The position numbers and the translations under genes are program-made. A stretch of DNA of 64,000 nt from Mucilaginibacter sp. Bleaf8 (GTDB lineage Bacteria; Bacteroidota; Bacteroidia; Sphingobacteriales; Sphingobacteriaceae), in contig NZ_JAHBBK010000002.1 of the NCBI RefSeq assembly GCF_018390515.1, forward strand, positions 353,743 to 417,742, written 5' to 3'. The notes beneath the pieces were generated by a model, which searched no databases, was not told the DNA's origin, and saw nothing but the letters and a program-made list of their open reading frames with translations. Within the stretch, counting starts at the first letter, position 1, and each line of letters starts with the position of its first letter. Positions 45,099 to 52,640 of the stretch are shown here, piece after piece.

Positions 45099-45467
45099 TT
45101 ATACCTTGGGAGGCTGGAAAATAGAAGTAAAACCTTGCGGAAGTGAGAAGGAAGCTTCCGGCACAAAGAGTTGTTTGCCGATTTGAGGTTTTAACTTTGG
45201 AAGTTGTAATGGCGTACATACGGCAACCTGAAAGCTGTTTTTCTGATCTTCTCTTTCCTGCTTCTTTTCTTTCTCGGCTGCCTGCTTAATTTTCTTCATG
45301 AAATAACACTTACCGTCGCAATGCATCCACGGGCGTGCTTTATTTACACAAAGATTTTCGGCAATGTACTTTTGATTAACCTCAAAACCGGCATAAACTA
45401 CAAAGCGTGATAAGCTTGAACCTATCAGCGCAATCATCAGCGTTATAGCAATAAACCGGTTTAACAT
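45099..45467 (-). CDS. Small exported protein with conserved Cys motif, metal-operon companion
   Basis: A 122-residue protein with an N-terminal hydrophobic anchor (MLNRFIAITLMIALIGSS) and a short conserved core: AENLCVNKARPWMHCDGKCYFMKKI, in which three cysteines and a His could bind metal (Cys in NLC, MHC and GKC). I recall such proteins beside TonB receptors in Bacteroidota but know no name or tested function. It lies 165 bases upstream of the receptor on the same strand and is probably co-regulated with it. Confidence 0.7.
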   Translation of the reverse strand: MLNRFIAITLMIALIGSSLSRFVVYAGFEVNQKYIAENLCVNKARPWMHCDGKCYFMKKIKQAAEKEKKQEREDQKNSFQVAVCTPLQLPKLKPQIGKQLFVPEASFSLPQGFTSIFQPPKV

Positions 45468-45606
45468 TTGGTGGCAAAGTAACGAATATTATAAGTGGAA
45501 ATTCAAAAAAATGTTTTTTGAGATTTCCACAACCAATTGAAGCTGGCTTGTATTATTAGACAGGTACAACATGCTAAAAAGAATATTACTCGGTAATAAA
45601 ATATAC

Positions 45607-45614
45607 TAATTTTG
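45607..45614 (+). promoter_or_regulatory. -7 element of the permease gene
   Basis: TAATTTTG matches TAnnTTTG exactly and ends 6 bases before the ATG at 45621. It also contains the upstream TTG codon (45612), which argues against that codon as the start. No clear -33 TTTG is seen. Confidence 0.5.
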
Positions 45615-45620
45615 TCGACT

Positions 45621-47075
45621 ATGATTAAGAAACCCATCGACGTTTTACTGAAGGAGTCGACCGAGGAAGGCGAGCACGCGCTGAAACGTTCATTAGGACC
45701 GGTAAATCTTATACTCATCGGTATTGGTATTATTATCGGCGCCGGTTTGTTTTCGTTAACCGGTATTGCAGCGGGGCAGCACTCAGGCCCGGCCGTAACT
45801 ATATCTTTTTTAATAGCAGCTTTAGGATGCACCTTTGCCGCCCTGTGCTACGCCGAGTTTTCTGCAATGATACCTGTAGCAGGTAGCGCCTACACTTACT
45901 CTTATGCCACCATGGGCGAGCTGTTTGCCTGGATTATTGGTTGGGATTTGGTGCTCGAGTATTCGGTAGGTGCCGCAACGGTGGCCATCAGCTGGTCGCA
46001 GTACCTTACCAAGTTTTTGTCTTGGTTTGATCTGTATCTGCCACCGCAACTCACCCTGTCGCCGTTCGAAACGGCTAAAGGTGCTAATGGCGAGCTGGTG
46101 CACGGCATTATCAACCTACCGGCAACTTTAATTGTAATTTTAGTTACCAGCATTATTATCCGCGGTATTAAAGGATCGGCTATAGTGAATGCCATCATTG
46201 TAAGTTTGAAGGTAGGTGTGGTACTGGTGTTTATAGCCGTAGGCTGGTCATTCATCAATCCGCAAAATTACCATCCGTATATACCTCAAAATACCGGTGT
46301 GTGGGGTAATTACGGCTGGTCGGGCGTGTTGCGTGGCGCCGGCCTGGTTTTCTTTGTATTCATCGGGTTTGATGCCGTGTCAACCGCTGCGCAGGAAGCT
46401 AAAAATCCGCAACGAAACATGCCCATCGGTATTATTGGTTCACTGGTAATATGTACTATCTTGTTCGTGCTTTTTGCACACGTAATGACCGGTATGGCCA
46501 ACTACAAAGAGTTTATCGGCTCGGGCGCGCCGGTTGCTATTGCCATTGCCAAAACACATTATGAGTGGTTAAGCAAGGCTATTGTATTAGCTATATTAAT
46601 CGGTTATACTTCGGTGATTTTGGTTGATTTGTTAGGCCAATCCCGTGTATTTTTCTCCATGTCGCGCGATGGCTTGTTACCTAAAGTATTTTCGGAGGTG
46701 CATCCGAAGTTCCGTACGCCCTGGAAATCTAACATCGTTTTATGTGCTTTCATTGCGCTGTTTGCTGCCTTTGTACCTATCCGTGTGGTGGGTGAGATGA
46801 CGAGCATAGGTACACTGCTGGCCTTTGTACTGGTATGCGCCGGGGTGTTGGTTCTGCGTAAGCAACAGCCCAATATACACAGGCCTTTTAAGACGCCACT
46901 TGTTCCCTTGGTGCCTGTTTTGGGCATTATTACCTGCTTTGCCATGATGACGTTTTTGCCCGGCGATACCTGGCTGCGTTTAATAATTTGGCTAGCCATA
47001 GGGCTGGCCATCTATTTTGCTTACGGTATTAAAAATAGTAAAGTAAGAGCCGGATTGATAAGCAAGAAGATCTGA
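45621..47075 (+). CDS. APC-superfamily amino acid permease (cationic amino acid transporter type)
   Basis: A 484-residue inner-membrane transporter with twelve or more helices. The first helix contains IGIGIIIGAGLFSLTG, typical of the CAT subgroup (YfnA-like), and the following CYAEFSAMIPVAGSAYTYSY segment is highly characteristic of it. RxxFSMSRDGLLPKVFSEVHPKFRTPWKSN is the conserved cytoplasmic loop. Start at the ATG 45621. It is divergent from the metal-operon companion protein. The substrate, often a cationic or branched-chain amino acid in relatives, is not determined. Confidence 0.9.
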   Translation: MIKKPIDVLLKESTEEGEHALKRSLGPVNLILIGIGIIIGAGLFSLTGIAAGQHSGPAVTISFLIAALGCTFAALCYAEFSAMIPVAGSAYTYSYATMGELFAWIIGWDLVLEYSVGAATVAISWSQYLTKFLSWFDLYLPPQLTLSPFETAKGANGELVHGIINLPATLIVILVTSIIIRGIKGSAIVNAIIVSLKVGVVLVFIAVGWSFINPQNYHPYIPQNTGVWGNYGWSGVLRGAGLVFFVFIGFDAVSTAAQEAKNPQRNMPIGIIGSLVICTILFVLFAHVMTGMANYKEFIGSGAPVAIAIAKTHYEWLSKAIVLAILIGYTSVILVDLLGQSRVFFSMSRDGLLPKVFSEVHPKFRTPWKSNIVLCAFIALFAAFVPIRVVGEMTSIGTLLAFVLVCAGVLVLRKQQPNIHRPFKTPLVPLVPVLGIITCFAMMTFLPGDTWLRLIIWLAIGLAIYFAYGIKNSKVRAGLISKKI

Positions 47076-47079
47076 TTTA

Positions 47080-47112
47080 TTACCAAAGCATAAAGCTCTT
47101 GTGCTTTGGTAA
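47080..47112 (+). terminator. Hairpin after the permease
   Basis: Arms TTACCAAAGCA and TGCTTTGGTAA with an 11-base loop, directly after the stop. A T-run is missing, so terminator function is uncertain. Confidence 0.45.
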
Positions 47113-47221
47113 TGTCAAGGAAGAAGGCGGCGGTATGTTGATAACATGTGGATAATTTATATTCTCCATAATAGTAAATGGCTTAAAAGTTGTTTTAAGT
47201 AGAACATTAAAAGCCGATACT

Positions 47222-47461
47222 ATGAATGCATTTTATGAAAGGCTATCACATTTTGGAGAACTGATAGGCAATGTGAGCCAACAGGAAGAAAAGGATATTG
47301 CTTCATATTTTACCGTTCAGCACCCTGGTTTTCCGGTAGTGTCATCTACCCAAAGCATTGTGCCTAAACTAACCTTTATGCAGAATTGTCCTGCCGAGGT
47401 GAGAAAGAAGGTAAGGTACTTGCTAAAAAAATCGTTTAACCGGATTCGAAACAAAGTATAA
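47222..47461 (+). CDS. Small protein of unknown function
   Basis: A 79-residue cytosolic protein, basic at the C-terminus (VRKKVRYLLKKSFNRIRNKV). The first 30 residues (FYERLSHFGELIGNVSQQEE) are helical and faintly recall the N-terminus of Crp-type regulators, but nothing of the nucleotide-binding fold follows, so I make no assignment. It ends 6 bases before the convergent antiporter gene. Confidence 0.5.
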   Translation: MNAFYERLSHFGELIGNVSQQEEKDIASYFTVQHPGFPVVSSTQSIVPKLTFMQNCPAEVRKKVRYLLKKSFNRIRNKV

Positions 47462-47467
47462 GGCAGC

Positions 47468-48919
47468 TTATCTGTTTTCCTCAATCACGATAGGCATCAT
47501 CTGTTCGTCTGAATCTTTTTCTTTAAAAAATCGATTAATGAGGGTTAGCGATGGGCCGGTCATAAACGTGGTTATCAGTGCCATAATAACCAGCATGGTA
47601 AATACCTGTGGCGATAATACCCCCAAATCATAGCCAATGTTGAGGGCCACCAGCTCCATGAGTCCGCGGGTATTCATGAGCGCGCCAATAGTAAGGCTAT
47701 TTTTCCAGTTCTGTCCCACAAACCGTGCTGCCAGTGCACTGCCCGCAAATTTGCCGGTTACAGCAATGGTAATAAACAGCAGGCAATAAGCCCAGTGCTC
47801 GGCCGTATTCAATAAACCTATTTGGGTACGCAATCCTGTAAATACAAAAAAGAGCGGCAACAGCAGGGTCATTGCCAAATCCTCGACCTTTTCTCTGAAT
47901 AAGCGTCGGAAGTTCAGGCTATCCGGCATAATTACGCCAGCCATAAATGCACCAAAGAGCGCATGTATGCCAATTACCTCCGTGCACCAGGCCGATACCA
48001 ATAAGGTGAGGAATGATATTGCAATGATGGCCTGATTCAGATAAAGCTTGCTTTGTTGCGCTTTACCCATGCGGGTAAGCAAGGGGCGCACAACTTTTAC
48101 CATTGTCAGCACATAAGCAGCCGATAGTAAAATGGTATACATAGCGCTGGTAAGTGAGCCTGCTTTTACAATGGCTACTACGGCCGCCAAAATACACCAT
48201 GCCGTAATATCATCAGCAGCGGCACAGGTAATGGTTAAGGCACCCAGCCTGGTTCTGGACATGCCCCGTTCCTGTAAAATTCTGGCCAGTACCGGGAATG
48301 CCGTAATGCTCATGGAAACACCTATGAAAAGCGCGTAAGACAGGAAATTGACATGCTCAGGCGCTGTGTGCTGGTATATAAAATAAGCTAAGCCAATGCC
48401 TAAGGCAAACGGGCATATAATACTGGCGTGACTAATTACGACGGCCTCGTGTGCCTTGTTTTTTAAAACGCTCAAATCCAGTTCCATACCCACTACAAAC
48501 ATGAAGAGAATAAGGCCAATCTGACTCATAATTCCCAGGTTGCCCAAGGATGTTGCCGGGAATAAGGTATGGGAAACTTCCGGGAAGTAGGTGCCTAATA
48601 GTGAAGGTCCGAGTAGTATACCGGCAATGATTTCGCCCATCACGCCTGGCTGTCCAATCTTTTTACATAATGAAGCCAGCAGGCGTGCAGTTATCAATAT
48701 GGTTATGATTTGCAGCAGCAGCAAACTAAGCGGCGACGCAAAACTGTGCTGAATAGCTTTGGTAAAGCTGTTCCATGCCGGGGCTGATGCCGATCCCGTT
48801 TGTGTATTTATACCATGTGCCAGTTCAAGATGTTGCCCCTGGGTCAACAAAAAATAAATAAGCAGCGAAAAGCCACCAATATAAACAATGTAAAAAAGTA
48901 GGTCTTTATATCTTTTCAT
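47468..48919 (-). CDS. Cation:proton antiporter (CPA2/NhaP-KefB-like)
   Basis: A 483-residue inner-membrane antiporter of the monovalent cation:proton antiporter-2 family. About twelve helices are present; landmarks are GQPGVMGEIIAGILLGPSLLG in helix 2, FVVGMELDLSVLK, AADDITAWCILA with the paired acidic residues (Asp-Asp) of the ion site, and NTRGLMELVALNIGYDLG. A long, periplasmic-looking N-terminal loop precedes helix 2. No TrkA-type regulatory domain is attached. Start at 48919 (MKRYKDLL) rather than 48928, three codons earlier. Na+ or K+ specificity is not determined. Confidence 0.88.
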   Translation of the reverse strand: MKRYKDLLFYIVYIGGFSLLIYFLLTQGQHLELAHGINTQTGSASAPAWNSFTKAIQHSFASPLSLLLLQIITILITARLLASLCKKIGQPGVMGEIIAGILLGPSLLGTYFPEVSHTLFPATSLGNLGIMSQIGLILFMFVVGMELDLSVLKNKAHEAVVISHASIICPFALGIGLAYFIYQHTAPEHVNFLSYALFIGVSMSITAFPVLARILQERGMSRTRLGALTITCAAADDITAWCILAAVVAIVKAGSLTSAMYTILLSAAYVLTMVKVVRPLLTRMGKAQQSKLYLNQAIIAISFLTLLVSAWCTEVIGIHALFGAFMAGVIMPDSLNFRRLFREKVEDLAMTLLLPLFFVFTGLRTQIGLLNTAEHWAYCLLFITIAVTGKFAGSALAARFVGQNWKNSLTIGALMNTRGLMELVALNIGYDLGVLSPQVFTMLVIMALITTFMTGPSLTLINRFFKEKDSDEQMMPIVIEENR

Positions 48920-49056
48920 GGGGTACACGTATGGGCACTTATCTGCAAGTTTACGAGAATAAATGTTAGATACAGCAGGGATAACATAAATGCCGTCGGT
49001 ATAAAGACAAATTTATAGTAAACCTGTTACTATGTTATATTTTTTAACTAAAGCTT

Positions 49057-49470
49057 ATGTCGAATCAGTTAGATAGATTTTTAAAAGCCCAGGAGCAGGA
49101 TTATGCTACGGCTCTTGCAGAAATTAAAAGCGGGCGCAAACGCAGTCACTGGATGTGGTATATCTTTCCGCAGATACAAGGATTAGGTTTTAGCGAAACT
49201 TCGAGGTACTATGCTATTCATGATATAGCAGAAGCCGAAGCTTATCTTGCCCATCCGGTATTAGGAGCCCGGCTGATTGAGATAGCCAAAGCTTTATTAA
49301 GCTTATCCGGTAATAACGCAACCCAAATTTTCGGGAACCCCGATGATATTAAATTGCGATCAAGCATGACGTTGTTTGCTTCAGTACCCGGGGCCGATCC
49401 GGTATTTGAGGCTGTATTGAATAAGTTTTTCGATGGTGATAAAGACCCTAAAACGCTCCAGTTAATCTGA
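49057..49470 (+). CDS. DUF1810 family protein
   Basis: A 137-residue cytosolic protein of the DUF1810 family, of unknown function. Family landmarks are complete: LDRFLKAQEQDYATALAEIKSGRKRSHWMWYIFPQIQGLG (the RKRSHWMWYIFPQ core), then GSRLIEI-like GARLIEIAKALL and DIKLRSSMTLF. Single gene; no functional hint from neighbours. Confidence 0.9.
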   Translation: MSNQLDRFLKAQEQDYATALAEIKSGRKRSHWMWYIFPQIQGLGFSETSRYYAIHDIAEAEAYLAHPVLGARLIEIAKALLSLSGNNATQIFGNPDDIKLRSSMTLFASVPGADPVFEAVLNKFFDGDKDPKTLQLI

Positions 49471-49565
49471 TGCAAACTTCGGCCAAAATTTATGGAGATT
49501 TTAGCCAACATCAATATGAAACATAATCTGCTAAATGCGGGTAGTTGTATTAAACACGCCAATTT

Positions 49566-50822
49566 ATGCAAACCATTACATACAAGCCCTTTTTGATTGG
49601 TTTATCTCTCGTCGCCGTATTAACGGCTTGTCGTAACAAATCTGCACCGTCTGAAGATCAGCCCGGTAAAGGTACCACTACCGATTCGGCTTCATTACCA
49701 CCGGTTGAAACCAATGCACCTAATAGCAACTATAAACCTGCATTTGCGGGGCAAACCCGTATAGGTGGTGTTCGTACCAAAACACCTTTATCTATCACGG
49801 TGCTTAACAGTAACCTGCAACGGCCCTGGGCCATCTGCAACCTGCCGGACGGTCGGTTTTTGGTCACACAAAAAGGTGGCAAGATGGTGATTTTAACACC
49901 AAATGGTCAGGTAAGTAAAGAGATAAGCAATCTGCCGGCCGTAGTTGATGAAGGGCAGGGTGGTTTACTGGATGTGAACATCGATCCGCAATTTGCCAGT
50001 AACCGCATGGTGTATTGGGATTATGCCGAAAAAGCTACCGGCGGATCTTTACTGGCTGTGGCCAAAGGTAAATTGTCTGACGATGAAACCCGCATAGAAA
50101 ACCCACAGGTAATATACCGGGCTACACCTGCTTATAACGGTAGTTTGCAATTTGGTTCCCGTATATTGTTTGACGATGAAGGTAATCTATTTGTGAGCAC
50201 CGGTGAGCGTGGTGCCAATGACATCCGGGTAAAGGCCCAAGATTTAAGTGCAGCCATCGGTAAAGTTGTACATATTACCAAGGATGGTAAGCCGGTTCCT
50301 AATGGGCCTTTTGCTAATACGCCCAACGCGCGGCCGGAAATATTTGCTTACGGTTTGCGCAACCCCGAAGGCATGACCTGGAACCCAGAAACGCATGAAC
50401 TATGGGAGGTTGAATTTGGCCCGCGTGGCGGTGATGAGGTAAATATTATACGTGCCGGTAAAAATTATGGCTGGCCAGTAATTACCTACGGTATCGAGTA
50501 TAGTGGCGAAAAGGTAGGTGAAGGCATACAACAAAAGTCGGGTATGGAACAGCCTATCTATTACTGGGACCCGGTGATATCACCTGCCGGTACCACTTTT
50601 TATAACAGTGATGTAATCCCTGAATGGAAGGGCAACCTGTTTATAGGAGCCTTAAGCGGTAATCATGTTATTCGGTTAGTAATAAAAGACAACAAAGTAA
50701 CTGGCGAGGAGCGTTTGCTGGCTGATAAAGGCGAACGCTTTCGTGCCATTACTCAGGGTAAAGACGGTGCTCTCTATACCGTTACCGATGGTGGCAAGCT
50801 TTACCGTATAGGTAAAAAATAA
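49566..50822 (+). CDS. PQQ-dependent sugar dehydrogenase-like lipoprotein (GSDH family)
   Basis: A 418-residue lipoprotein: lipobox LTAC with Cys22, a low-complexity linker, then a six-bladed beta-propeller of the soluble glucose/aldose dehydrogenase type (PF07995). Landmarks are RPWAICNLPDGRFLVTQKGG, EGQGGLLDVNIDP, GDEVNIIRAGKNYGWPV and NLFIGALSGNHVIRL. Relatives oxidise aldose sugars outside the cytoplasm using PQQ, which many bacteria import rather than make; no PQQ synthesis genes are here. A clear terminator follows. Confidence 0.88.
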   Translation: MQTITYKPFLIGLSLVAVLTACRNKSAPSEDQPGKGTTTDSASLPPVETNAPNSNYKPAFAGQTRIGGVRTKTPLSITVLNSNLQRPWAICNLPDGRFLVTQKGGKMVILTPNGQVSKEISNLPAVVDEGQGGLLDVNIDPQFASNRMVYWDYAEKATGGSLLAVAKGKLSDDETRIENPQVIYRATPAYNGSLQFGSRILFDDEGNLFVSTGERGANDIRVKAQDLSAAIGKVVHITKDGKPVPNGPFANTPNARPEIFAYGLRNPEGMTWNPETHELWEVEFGPRGGDEVNIIRAGKNYGWPVITYGIEYSGEKVGEGIQQKSGMEQPIYYWDPVISPAGTTFYNSDVIPEWKGNLFIGALSGNHVIRLVIKDNKVTGEERLLADKGERFRAITQGKDGALYTVTDGGKLYRIGKK

Positions 50823-50843
50823 GTATTTGTGAGTGTTATAACT

Positions 50844-50876
50844 AAAGGTGCAGGAAGCGTTTCCTGCACCTTTTTT
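50844..50876 (+). terminator. Terminator after the sugar dehydrogenase gene
   Basis: Arms AAAGGTGCAGGAA / TTCCTGCACCTTT with a 4-base loop and a following T-run, 22 bases after the stop. Confidence 0.9.
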
Positions 50877-50885
50877 ATTGCCATT

Positions 50886-50950
50886 TGTCACAGGATTGTT
50901 AACATCTTTAGTTATTTGAAAACAAAATGACATTTTTTATTCTTTTGTCA
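50886..50950. promoter_or_regulatory. Candidate TetR operator and promoter of the efflux operon
   Basis: TGACA (50928-50932) and TGTCA (50946-50950) form an inverted repeat, with a further TGTCA at 50886. A TTTG at 50915-50918 and a TATTC-TTTTG stretch at 50939-50948 resemble -33/-7 elements, so a bound TetR-type repressor would block the promoter. Pattern match only. Confidence 0.4.
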
Positions 50951-50960
50951 GTAGTAAAAA

Positions 50961-51587
50961 TTGGTGATCATTTTGGATTCTAAAGAAAGCTCATTTCAGG
51001 ATGCTATATTGGAAGAGGCCCGAAAGCTTTTTCAAAAATATGGCTATAATAAAATCGTAATGGAAGATATTGCGCAAGCCGTAAAAAAGGGGCGCAGTAC
51101 GCTTTATATCTATTTCAAGAATAAGGAAGAGATTTTTAACGTCATCCTGCAAAAAGAAGCAGATAGCCATATGGAAATGATGCGCAAGGAACTTGCCAAT
51201 CACCACTCCGCACAAGATCAGATTAAAGCTTACTGTAATGTTAAGTTTAGCTTCATACACAGCAAAATCAATGAATATCTTATCCTGAGTCAGGAGATAC
51301 TACAGCATGCTAACCTGTTAAGGAAAGTGCGCGGCATTTGCGATACTCAGGAAATTGATCTGCTTCAAAATATTATTGAGCTTGGTATACAAAATAAGGA
51401 ATTTGCACCACTTCCCAATGGCAACGCGCAGATGCTGGCATCTGTACTATCAAGCGCTATGCATGGTATTGTAGATGATTTTTGCCTGCAAAACCCATCC
51501 TGTGATATTGAGCCTGTAAAAGAAATTGTTGAACTCATTCTGCTTAAAACCTTAAATAAAACTTCATCTCATGAAATTACAGAATAA
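50961..51587 (+). CDS. TetR/AcrR-family repressor of the efflux operon
   Basis: A 208-residue regulator. The N-terminal helix-turn-helix is typical (ILEEARKLFQKYGYNKIVMEDIAQ, then KGRSTLYIYFKNKEEIF). There is no usable ATG: candidates are TTG 50961, GTG 50964 and TTG 50973, all within four codons, and a non-ATG start is unavoidable because the next ATG (51060) would delete half the DNA-binding domain. It overlaps the adaptor gene by 17 bases, so it is the first gene of the RND operon and likely autoregulates it. Confidence 0.88.
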   Translation: MVIILDSKESSFQDAILEEARKLFQKYGYNKIVMEDIAQAVKKGRSTLYIYFKNKEEIFNVILQKEADSHMEMMRKELANHHSAQDQIKAYCNVKFSFIHSKINEYLILSQEILQHANLLRKVRGICDTQEIDLLQNIIELGIQNKEFAPLPNGNAQMLASVLSSAMHGIVDDFCLQNPSCDIEPVKEIVELILLKTLNKTSSHEITE

Positions 51588-52608
51588 CGCATGGCTGTTT
51601 GCACTGCTGATGCTAACGGCTTGCGGGCATAAAAAAGAAGATGACCGCTCGGATGCCGAAGCTTCAGGAACCGCAGCCGTAGCTATTTCTACCCTTAACA
51701 TGACAGCGCAAAACCAGGTGCTGAACTTTAGTGGAACCATACAAGCCGAAAAAACAGCTCAGGTGGCATTTTCTGTGCAGGGCAGGGTAACATCTGTATT
51801 AGTAGATGAAGGGCAGGCAATAAAAAAGGGCCAGTTACTGGCTACCATTGATCCGCGCGATTATCAATATCAGTTGGAACAGGCCGATGCCAGTTTGCTT
51901 CAGGCAAAAGATACCTATATGCGCAACAAACAGCTTTATGAAAAGGGCAGCCTTACACCGGCCGAATTTGTAAGATCCGAATCACAATATCTTACAGCGC
52001 AGGCCAACCGCAAAACAGCTGCTAAACGTGTTGGCGATACCCGGCTTTATGCACCCATTTCGGGCACGGTAACGCAAAAGGCAACCGAGGTAGGCGTGCA
52101 GGCCGCTCCCAGCGCCCAGGCTTTTACCATCGCTTCGATTGATAAGGTAAATGCTGTGATGACCATACCCGAAACCGAGATAGGTAACGTAATGCGCAAC
52201 AATACAGCCGAAGTAAATATTCCAACATTGAACGAGGCTTTCAGCGGCAAAGTAACCAGCGTTAACCCGCAGGCCGAGCGCACCAGCAATACCTTCCGTA
52301 CCAAAATTCTGCTCAGCAACCCGCAGCACCGGTTATTGCCGGGCATGATAGCCGAGATAAAGGTTAACACCAATCATAAATCAAATTACATTACCATACC
52401 GCCCAAAGCAGTGGTGCACGATCAGGATGATATATCTTACGTCTTCCTGGTCGATTCGGCATCTAACCGGGCAATCCGCCGCAGAATAACCATTGGTCAG
52501 GCGGTAGGTGATCAAATCAGCGTAAGCGAAGGACTTAAAACGGGCGACAAGCTTGTGATAGAAGGCCAAACACGCTTAAGGGACGGTCAGCACGTACAGA
52601 TCAAATAA
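51571..52608 (+). CDS. RND efflux periplasmic adaptor (membrane fusion lipoprotein)
   Basis: A 345-residue HlyD/AcrA-type adaptor linking the pump to TolC. Lipobox LTAC with Cys18 anchors it in the membrane; the barrel-sandwich lipoyl halves (VAFSVQGRVTSVLVDEGQAIKKGQLLATID and the matching LYAPISGTVTQK), a hairpin helix (YMRNKQLYEKGSL) and the beta-barrel domain follow in family order. Second gene of the operon, 32 bases before the pump. Confidence 0.92.
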   Translation: MKLQNNAWLFALLMLTACGHKKEDDRSDAEASGTAAVAISTLNMTAQNQVLNFSGTIQAEKTAQVAFSVQGRVTSVLVDEGQAIKKGQLLATIDPRDYQYQLEQADASLLQAKDTYMRNKQLYEKGSLTPAEFVRSESQYLTAQANRKTAAKRVGDTRLYAPISGTVTQKATEVGVQAAPSAQAFTIASIDKVNAVMTIPETEIGNVMRNNTAEVNIPTLNEAFSGKVTSVNPQAERTSNTFRTKILLSNPQHRLLPGMIAEIKVNTNHKSNYITIPPKAVVHDQDDISYVFLVDSASNRAIRRRITIGQAVGDQISVSEGLKTGDKLVIEGQTRLRDGQHVQIK

Positions 52609-52640
52609 AGCCATCAGGTTTATCAGCTAATTATTAGATT

